Shown here piece after piece: positions 58,151-64,000 of a stretch of 64,000 nucleotides of DNA. The DNA is taken from positions 1,152,393 to 1,216,392 of the forward strand of contig BPHV01000001.1 of assembly GCA_026003755.1 (NCBI GenBank), given 5' to 3'. Each line of letters opens with the position of its first letter. Within the stretch, counting starts at the first letter, position 1. The position numbers and the translations under genes are program-made. The notes beneath the pieces were generated by a model, which made no database searches, was not told the DNA's origin, and worked only from the letters and a program-made list of their open reading frames with translations. Source of the stretch: Candidatus Roseilinea sp. (GTDB lineage Bacteria; Chloroflexota; Anaerolineae; J036; Brachytrichaceae).

Positions 58151-59536
58151 TCAGGCGCCCATCCCCGGCAAGATCACGCGGAACAGCAGATAAGCGTCGA
58201 ACACCGCGAGGCCGATGAGCAAGGCCAGCCACAACCACCGGCCAATTGCCTCACGGCGCGAGAACAAGAAACTCCACCCCAGCGCCAGGGCCGTCGCGAT
58301 CGGGATGAGCGCCGGATACAGGTAGCGCCCCTGATGCTGCACGAATTGTAGGTTGTACCAGGCATAGGCAAGCGCCGTAAACAACGCCCCGCCTGCCAGC
58401 AGCGTGAGCGCATGGGCCTGCCGCGTCGTGAGCAAAAGATAGGGCGAGTAAAGCGCACCGTCGGCGGGCGCGTGCATCTGGCGGCTCAGCCGCCTGCGCG
58501 CTGCGCGCCCATGCGCCCACCAAGCGAGGAAGAGCGCCGCAGAAATCAACGTAAAAACGAGCAGCGCAAGATAGATGCGCCGGTCGAGTGGGATGCTCAT
58601 CCAACCAAACTGCCCCCAGAACGACTGGAACGTCGTCTGCCCTAGGCGCCACAGCACGCCACCCAGGCCATATTCGGCCAGCCACTCGGCGGTTGTGGGC
58701 TGGCCGACGACGACTGCGTTGTGCCGCTGAAGGGCGAGAAAGTCGGCGCCGCCATAGAGGCGAATGCTGCGCACCCACCACGGCAGGCCAACGAGCGCGC
58801 TGAGGCCGAGCACAACGAGCACAAACCGCAGCAGGGAGGGAGATTCGTTGACATCGGGGGCATCGGCGCGTCGGGTAGCCAGAAAGCCGCCGAGCAGCGC
58901 GACGGGCAACGCCAGATACGCCTGCGCCTTGGTAATGAAGCACAGGCCAACGACGACGGCGAGGACGGCCAGCCGCCCCGCGGTGAAGGCGTCGCGTTGC
59001 ACGATCATGCGAACGCTCAGCAACACCGCCAGGGCCAGCAGCGCCTCAGAGAGCGCATCGTTGTTATAGCTGCTCATGATCGCCAGATGCTGCGGCAGCA
59101 ACGCGATGAAGGTCGCTGCGAAAGCGGCCAAGTAGAGATGCGCCGGGAAGATGGTCGCAACGGTGAAATAGGCAAAGGCGACCACGAACGCGCCGATCAG
59201 CAAAGCGAACAGGCGCAACATGACCAGCCCGCCATCGGTGATGGCGAACACCGGCGCGGAGAGCCAGTAGAACAACGGCGGCTGGTGATCCTCGTAGGTC
59301 ATGCGCTCCACCGGCACATCGCGCACATCGGGGCCGATGGGCACGAGGCCGGCGACCCAGTCCTCCGGCTCGATAATGGGGATGGTGCCAGAACGGACGA
59401 TCTGGCGCGTGTAGTTGTAGTGCGCAGGTTCATCGGGATTCTGCCAGGCCGGAATGCGCAGGGCAAACAGGCTGCCGAGCGCCAGGTAGGTGGCGACGAT
59501 GACGATGAGCGGCCAATGGCGGCGACAGGCATTCAT
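58151..59536 (-). CDS. Polytopic membrane glycosyltransferase-like protein (GT39/PMT-type)
   Basis: A 461-residue membrane protein with about ten or more helices. The first extracytoplasmic loop has NPDEPAHYNYTRQIV, with the acidic pair characteristic of dolichyl/undecaprenyl-phosphate-sugar-dependent transferases (PMT_2 and related families), followed by TYEDHQPPLFYWLS. The C-terminus has the QHQGRYLYPALIP motif. It probably moves a sugar from a lipid carrier to a cell-surface acceptor. ATG 59536 follows TAGAAT with an 8-base spacer. Confidence 0.78.
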   Translation of the reverse strand: MNACRRHWPLIVIVATYLALGSLFALRIPAWQNPDEPAHYNYTRQIVRSGTIPIIEPEDWVAGLVPIGPDVRDVPVERMTYEDHQPPLFYWLSAPVFAITDGGLVMLRLFALLIGAFVVAFAYFTVATIFPAHLYLAAFAATFIALLPQHLAIMSSYNNDALSEALLALAVLLSVRMIVQRDAFTAGRLAVLAVVVGLCFITKAQAYLALPVALLGGFLATRRADAPDVNESPSLLRFVLVVLGLSALVGLPWWVRSIRLYGGADFLALQRHNAVVVGQPTTAEWLAEYGLGGVLWRLGQTTFQSFWGQFGWMSIPLDRRIYLALLVFTLISAALFLAWWAHGRAARRRLSRQMHAPADGALYSPYLLLTTRQAHALTLLAGGALFTALAYAWYNLQFVQHQGRYLYPALIPIATALALGWSFLFSRREAIGRWLWLALLIGLAVFDAYLLFRVILPGMGA

Positions 59537-59544
59537 TGCGCGGT

Positions 59545-59550
59545 ATTCTA
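59545..59550 (-). promoter_or_regulatory. -10 box TAGAAT for leaderless glycosyltransferase gene
   Basis: TAGAAT on the minus strand, 8 bases before ATG 59536. There is no ribosome binding site. Confidence 0.45.
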
Positions 59551-59600
59551 ATGACGGAATCTGACGGAATCACGGACGCCGAGTTGCTCATCAAACGCCT

Positions 59601-60290
59601 ATGACTCAGCGCGAAACATCGGCGATGAGCCGCCTGATCCACTTCGCCTTCGATCAGCTCTACACCAACCTCGCCTGGGCGTATGACTGGGTGGCGGACG
59701 CCGTCTCGTTCGGCGAATGGCAGGCATGGGGACGCGCCGCGATTCCCTTCCTGACGCGCGAGGGCCGCCTGCTGGAAATCGCCCACGGGCCGGGCCACCT
59801 GCACCTGACGCTGCGACAGCAGGGATTCGAGGTGATCGGGCTGGATCTCTCGCCGCAGATGGCGCGACGGCTGCGCCAGCGCGTCCTCCAGACCACCGGC
59901 CGGCCGCCTGCGCACGTGCGCGCCTCGGCGCTGCGCCTGCCATTCGCCCGTGGGTCGTTCGCCTGCGCCGTCAGCACCTTCCCGGCGGCGTTCATCTTTG
60001 CGCCCGAAACGCTGCGCGAAGTGCGCCGCGTGCTCTGCCCGGGCGGGCGGTTCGTGGTCGTGCCGACGGCGCGCCTAACGGGGAACGACGCCCTCACCGC
60101 GTTGGTCAAGTTCGCCTATCGCGTGACCGGCCAGGGCCAATCGCCGGCGGACCGTGCTCGACAGCGCTTCGAGTCCACCGGCTACACCTTCGTGCAGCAC
60201 GTGGTGCAGACTGCGCGAGCGGAAGTCGTCGTGTGGGTGTGCGCTGCGCCGAATCACACGGACGCAGCGCGCAAATCATCCGGCGCGTAG
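59601..60290 (+). CDS. Class I SAM-dependent methyltransferase
   Basis: A 229-residue Methyltransf_11-type protein. Motif I is LLEIAHGPGHLH, followed by VIGLDLSPQMARRLRQR and the motif IV/V region FAPETLREVRRVLCPGGRFVVVPT. The substrate is unknown; the pattern is shared with lipid- and quinone-type methyltransferases. The ATG at 59625 is an alternative start. Its last 37 bases overlap the end of the convergent DUF255 gene. Confidence 0.83.
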   Translation: MTQRETSAMSRLIHFAFDQLYTNLAWAYDWVADAVSFGEWQAWGRAAIPFLTREGRLLEIAHGPGHLHLTLRQQGFEVIGLDLSPQMARRLRQRVLQTTGRPPAHVRASALRLPFARGSFACAVSTFPAAFIFAPETLREVRRVLCPGGRFVVVPTARLTGNDALTALVKFAYRVTGQGQSPADRARQRFESTGYTFVQHVVQTARAEVVVWVCAAPNHTDAARKSSGA

Positions 60291-62080
60291 ATCGGCGCGC
60301 TGCACGCCGTCCCACGACAGAGGAATGCCACCGGCCACTGGGCTGTGGGATAGCCGCGCTGAGCGATAACAGCCGAGTCGCGTTCCGGGTCGAGCACCCG
60401 CACGATGCGCCAGGGCGAATAGGTCGCGTGCGCCGCACGAACGAACGGCAACGTTTCATCGCCGCGCCCGACGATCACGACCTCGTCGGGAGGTTGGGCC
60501 GCGCGCATGACGGCCAGCGCATAGGGGGCGGCATGATCGCGGTAGCGCTTGTATTCGTCGCCAAATGCCGCAAGCGCCGCCAGCGCTGCCTGTCGCCCAT
60601 CCGTCTCATCGGCCAGATAACTCATCATCACAAGCGCCTCGGCGAACGTGCAATTGTCGAAGATGGGCTGGATGCGCACACGCAACATCCCTTGCGCATT
60701 CGGATTGGCCGGCGCGTCGTAGAAGTTGCCCTCCGGCGCGCGCAGCTCGCGCATGGCAAAGGCCACGACGCGGCGCACGACGGCGAGGGCGTCGGCGGCC
60801 TGCTCCGGCCGGTGCTGCGCCAAGTCCAGGCCGGCGCGCGCCAGCGCGGCTTGATCACTCAGTTGGCCGCGCAGGCTGGCGTGCACCATGGCGCCATTTT
60901 TCGAGATGAGCGAATGCACCACGCCGCCATCGTCGTTCACACAGCGATTCACCAGCGTGCGCCAGATGCGCGCGGCGAGATCGGCATATGCCGGCTCGTC
61001 GAGCACGACGTCGGCCTGCAAAAGCGCGGAGAGCATCAGCGCGTTCCAGTCGGCATACAGCCGCCAGTCAATGAACGGCGCCGGAAGTTGGGCGCGCTCC
61101 TCGCGCGAGAGCAGGTAATACGTCTCGTCGGCGTCCTGGCTGCCGGCGAAGTAAGTCAGGTCGGCTTCGTCGTGGAGCAGCGTCGAGGTCAAATAGTCGA
61201 GCGACGCCCGGACGACCTTGGTCAACGTCGCCGCGTCGTCTTCGCGCCCCGCCGCGCGGCACAACTGAATGGCGTGCAAATAGACCGGCGTCAGGCGGGC
61301 GTGGTCTTCGAGCATCTTCTCAAAGTGCGGCACGCTCCAATCGGGCGTGGTGGAATAGCGGAACCAACCGCCAGCGACCAGGTCGTACATGCCGCGCGTG
61401 CCCATGGCCACCAACGTCTTCACCACCATGTCGAGCAAACGCTTCTCGCGCGTCTGGGCATAGATGGCCAGCAATAGTTCCCAGGCATCGCTCATGGGGA
61501 ATTTTTGGCCGTTGCCCAGCCCGCCGTGCTTCGGGTCGAAGTTGCGGATAATGGCGTGGGCCACGTCTTCGACAATTGCAGATTGACGCTGGCCGATGGA
61601 CGATTGCAGCTCGGCCGGCGTTGACGTTGTGATTCGGGTTTTGCGCCCCGCCTCCTCCGTCCTACCCCTGAGCTGCTTCAGAATTTCTTCGCGCTCATTG
61701 CGCCACACTTCGAGGACGCGCAGAAGCAACTGGCGCATCTGCGCCGGCGCCAGGTAGGTCGTGCCGTAAATCACATCGCCATCGGGCGTGAGGAAGCAGG
61801 TCGTCGGCCAGCCGCCCATGTTGTAACGCGCGTTGATGTCAGGACGCTGATCGTTATCCACGCGGATGGGGATGAAATGCGCGTTGATGAAGTCGGCGAT
61901 TTGTGGATTGTTGTACACGCCGGTGTGCACCGGATCGCCCGGCACGCCGCGATCCATCACATGGCACCAATGGCACCACACCGCGCTGATGCCAAGCAGC
62001 ACCGGCTTGTCCTGCGCCTTCGCCTCGGCAAAGGCTTCGTCGCTCCACTCGCGCCATAGCACCCTGGATTCGCTCGCCAT
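60254..62080 (-). CDS. DUF255 thioredoxin-fold protein (YyaL/SPATA20-like)
   Basis: A 608-residue two-part protein. The N-terminal thioredoxin-like domain contains WCHWCHVM (Cys36 and Cys39), and is followed by an alpha/alpha toroid region (GGLGNGQKFPM, WSVPHFEKMLEDHA, YFAGSQDADETYYL) resembling N-acylglucosamine epimerase-type barrels. The function is unproven in bacteria. I chose ATG 62080, preceded after 6 bases by GATAAT on the minus strand. A longer frame extends to 62104. The 3' end overlaps the methyltransferase gene tail to tail. Confidence 0.9.
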   Translation of the reverse strand: MASESRVLWREWSDEAFAEAKAQDKPVLLGISAVWCHWCHVMDRGVPGDPVHTGVYNNPQIADFINAHFIPIRVDNDQRPDINARYNMGGWPTTCFLTPDGDVIYGTTYLAPAQMRQLLLRVLEVWRNEREEILKQLRGRTEEAGRKTRITTSTPAELQSSIGQRQSAIVEDVAHAIIRNFDPKHGGLGNGQKFPMSDAWELLLAIYAQTREKRLLDMVVKTLVAMGTRGMYDLVAGGWFRYSTTPDWSVPHFEKMLEDHARLTPVYLHAIQLCRAAGREDDAATLTKVVRASLDYLTSTLLHDEADLTYFAGSQDADETYYLLSREERAQLPAPFIDWRLYADWNALMLSALLQADVVLDEPAYADLAARIWRTLVNRCVNDDGGVVHSLISKNGAMVHASLRGQLSDQAALARAGLDLAQHRPEQAADALAVVRRVVAFAMRELRAPEGNFYDAPANPNAQGMLRVRIQPIFDNCTFAEALVMMSYLADETDGRQAALAALAAFGDEYKRYRDHAAPYALAVMRAAQPPDEVVIVGRGDETLPFVRAAHATYSPWRIVRVLDPERDSAVIAQRGYPTAQWPVAFLCRGTACSAPIYAPDDLRAASV

Positions 62081-62086
62081 AGGCGA

Positions 62087-62092
62087 ATTATC
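62087..62092 (-). promoter_or_regulatory. -10 box GATAAT for leaderless DUF255 gene
   Basis: GATAAT on the minus strand with 6 bases before ATG 62080. There is no ribosome binding site. Confidence 0.45.
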
Positions 62093-62214
62093 CACGCCTT
62101 GCACCAGGTGAACGACCGGATCCGGACGGTTCGCACGTTCGCGTCAGGCAACGCATGCGCGACGTCAATAAAAGCCGAGCTAATACACCCGTGGAGTTTG
62201 CGGTTAAACTTCAG

Positions 62215-62238
62215 GGGGTGACCTAAGCGCATCACCCC
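62215..62238 (+). promoter_or_regulatory. Hairpin upstream of the VWA gene
   Basis: GGGGTGA (62215-62221) pairs with TCACCCC (62232-62238) around a 10-base loop, 27 bases before ATG 62266. It may be a leader structure or an operator; no better annotation is possible. Confidence 0.35.
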
Positions 62239-62265
62239 GAGGCCGGGAAGCGCGCTCAACTCGAC

Positions 62266-64000
62266 ATGAAAAGCAATCGGATTTTATTCAGCCTGATCGT
62301 CGGAACGGCGATCATCGTCGTCGTCGCTGTCCTGCTGGGCCGGGCTATCAGCAACTTCATCGCCGGCGCATCGCCGGCGGTGAGCAAGCCGGACAACGCG
62401 ATCGAGGTGTCGTTCATCTACGCGCCGGAGTTCGATAAGAATCTGAACATCAGCGCGATCATCACCGACTTCAACCGCGCCTACGCACAGGGGCGCAACC
62501 CACTCACCGGCCAATCGCTCCAGCCCGGCGAGCGGCCGATCTGGATCGAAGGCCGCAGCGGTTCATCCGGCACGGTGCACGAGGGCATCATCAATGCGTT
62601 CATCGCGCCGAACAACGCCAACGTCGAGCGGCCGGTGCTGTGGTCGCCTTCGGTGCGGCACTGGCTGGCGCTGGTGAACTACCAGACCGGCCAGCGCGTG
62701 TTCGACGTCGAGGGCGCGCCGGCTACGGCGATCGCGCCGGTGGTGATGGCGATCTGGGAATCGCGGCTGAAAGCACTGCAGGCCAAGCACGGCGCGGAGA
62801 TCGGTTGGGAGGAGCTGCTCGCCGTGTTCGACAACCCACAGGGCTGGAACGCCTACGGCCTGGGCGGGCGGCCATCGGTGTATTATGGCCACACCGACCC
62901 ACGCGTGTCGTCCACGGCGCTCTCCACGCTGATGGCCGAGTTCTACGCCAGCGCACGCTACAACGCCGGCAAGACCGATTCCTCCTCGCGGCTGACGCTG
63001 GAGCACGTCAACGATCCGCGCGTGCAGGAGGGCGTGCGCCGCATCGAGAACCTGATCAAACACTATTCGGCGCGCACCACCGAGTTCATCGAATACATCG
63101 CGCAGGGGCCGGACTACGTGGACTTCGTCGCGCTGGAAGAGAACGATTTAATCTTCATCAACCAGGGCAAGACGCAAATCAAGCCGCCGGAGAAGTTGGT
63201 GGCGCTTTATCCGAAGGAAGGCACCTTCGTGCATGACCACCCCTTTGCCATTCCCAACGCCCCCTGGGTCACGGATGAGCAGCGCCGCGCTGCCGAGGTC
63301 TTCACCCAGTACTTCCTGAGCCGAGAAGTGCAACAGAAGGTGCTGGAAGCCGGCTTCCGGCCGGCCAACGAGGCAGTGCCCCTAACCTACCCCATCAGCC
63401 CGGAGAACGGCGTGGATCCGAACCAGCCCAAGGCGCTGCTGCCGGTGCCCGATCCGGCAGTCATCGCGGCGGTGCAGCAGTCGTGGCAACTGGTGAAGAA
63501 GCAGGCCGACGTGATGCTGCTGATTGACACGTCCGGTTCGATGCGCGACGAGGACAAGATCGGCCAGGCGGTCGAAGCTGCGAAAGTATTCCTGGAAGAC
63601 CAAGCCGGCAAGAACAACGTCGGGTTGATGCGTTTCAGCAGCGACGTCGAGGTGCTGGTGCCGCTCGGCCCACTGGAGAGCAATCGCGATGCCATCCTGG
63701 CGGCGCTCGACCGGGTCGAGGCGCGCGGCAACACATCGCTCTACGACGCAGTGATCGCCGCCGTTCAAAAGCTTCAAGCCACATCCGACCCCGAGCGCAT
63801 TCGGGCGATTGTGCTGCTCTCCGACGGACAGGACACGTCTTCACAGGCCAGCTTGAACCAGGCCGTGCGCGTGATACAGGAAGCCCGCAACAGCCGCGCG
63901 CCGATCCTGGTGATTCCGGTGGCCTACGGGCGCGACGCCGACATCAACGCGCTGAACGCGATCGGCCGCGCCAGCGACACCAAAGTGCAAAGCGGCGATC
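62266..64000 (+). CDS. Membrane-anchored solute-binding-like plus VWA domain protein (partial, 3' end outside)
   Basis: 578 codons are visible. The N-terminus has one membrane helix (FSLIVGTAIIVVVAVLLG). A periplasmic-binding-like domain follows (about 45-390; IEVSFIYAPEFDKN, ENDLIFINQGKTQ), then a von Willebrand factor A domain with the metal-site motif DTSGSM (about residue 420) and the later ARGNTSLYDA and LSDGQDTSS segments. The domain combination is known in bacterial surface and calcium-channel-like proteins, but the function is unclear. The end is cut by the window edge, and a MoxR gene occurs about 38 kb upstream. Confidence 0.88.
   Translation, partial: MKSNRILFSLIVGTAIIVVVAVLLGRAISNFIAGASPAVSKPDNAIEVSFIYAPEFDKNLNISAIITDFNRAYAQGRNPLTGQSLQPGERPIWIEGRSGSSGTVHEGIINAFIAPNNANVERPVLWSPSVRHWLALVNYQTGQRVFDVEGAPATAIAPVVMAIWESRLKALQAKHGAEIGWEELLAVFDNPQGWNAYGLGGRPSVYYGHTDPRVSSTALSTLMAEFYASARYNAGKTDSSSRLTLEHVNDPRVQEGVRRIENLIKHYSARTTEFIEYIAQGPDYVDFVALEENDLIFINQGKTQIKPPEKLVALYPKEGTFVHDHPFAIPNAPWVTDEQRRAAEVFTQYFLSREVQQKVLEAGFRPANEAVPLTYPISPENGVDPNQPKALLPVPDPAVIAAVQQSWQLVKKQADVMLLIDTSGSMRDEDKIGQAVEAAKVFLEDQAGKNNVGLMRFSSDVEVLVPLGPLESNRDAILAALDRVEARGNTSLYDAVIAAVQKLQATSDPERIRAIVLLSDGQDTSSQASLNQAVRVIQEARNSRAPILVIPVAYGRDADINALNAIGRASDTKVQSGD

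Overview
The window is a GC-rich, densely packed bacterial chromosome segment with no rRNA or tRNA genes, no insertion sequences, no prophage and no CRISPR array that I can see. The gene mix points to Chloroflexota, probably the Anaerolineae side. Indicators are an actinobacterial-type inositol-phosphate synthase next to a CDP-alcohol phosphotransferase, an Asp23/FakA/FakB block beside rpmB, Ala/Pro-rich lipoprotein linkers on a sugar-binding protein, a T-box leader, RodZ-like and RimO neighbours, and a CoxM/XdhC-type set. This placement is inference from gene content; no marker was compared against a database.

Layout: 1-2417 rimO (its 3' end lies outside) and a RodZ-like gene on the minus strand. 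2753-6210 carbohydrate ABC importer (lipoprotein plus two permeases, no ATPase). 6285-8221 fmt, a small secreted protein and a GNAT acetyltransferase. 8283-10751 a complete tryptophan T-box leader controlling trpE-trpG. 10948-17023 rplY, a sufS-sufU operon, a phosphodiesterase, tlyA and a class III aminotransferase. 17267-21184 rpoB on the minus strand without rpoC. 21634-25907 nadD, rhaB, moxR, rlmN. 25947-29287 rpmB, then asp23-fakA-fakB (fatty acid kinase). 29332-32482 a CoxM-like FAD subunit, a cytochrome P450 and XdhC. 32495-38450 a minus-strand block with LysE/RhtB, araD-like, lepB, a sugar isomerase-like TIM barrel, araB and an amidohydrolase. 38530-45761 subtilase, polA, a frameshifted parvulin lipoprotein, a microprotein, a decayed stretch and a GH10 xylanase. 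45805-51080 a five-gene reductase cluster (two aldo/keto reductases, an SDR, DUF2255 and a broken cyclophilin-like lipoprotein) divergent from an AraC_N-type regulator. 51124-55129 patatin phospholipase, then inositol-phospholipid genes (the phosphotransferase is frameshifted) divergent from an S1-domain protein. 55217-64000 ftsK, a membrane glycosyltransferase, a methyltransferase, a DUF255 thioredoxin-fold protein and a partial VWA-domain protein.

The genes are mostly housekeeping (translation, RNA polymerase, Fe-S assembly, DNA polymerase I, chromosome segregation, secretion) mixed with sugar uptake and catabolism. Regulation shows three styles. Some genes have good Shine-Dalgarno sites. 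About ten start 6-8 bases after a TAnAAT/TACACT-like -10 box, which predicts leaderless mRNAs. The trp genes use tRNA-sensing attenuation. Three genes carry frameshifts (42877-43840, 48190-48836, 52181-52790); two are repaired by removing a single base from a homopolymer, so sequencing error must be considered.

I did not find a clearly new multi-gene defence or biosynthetic system. The observations I would follow first are the leaderless-promoter pattern, the palindromic -10 shared by divergent genes at 54069-54078, the ten-copy heptanucleotide array plus G-quadruplex motif at 52104-52210, the AraC/reductase/cyclophilin-like cluster, and the orphan rpoB with an unusual rifampicin pocket.
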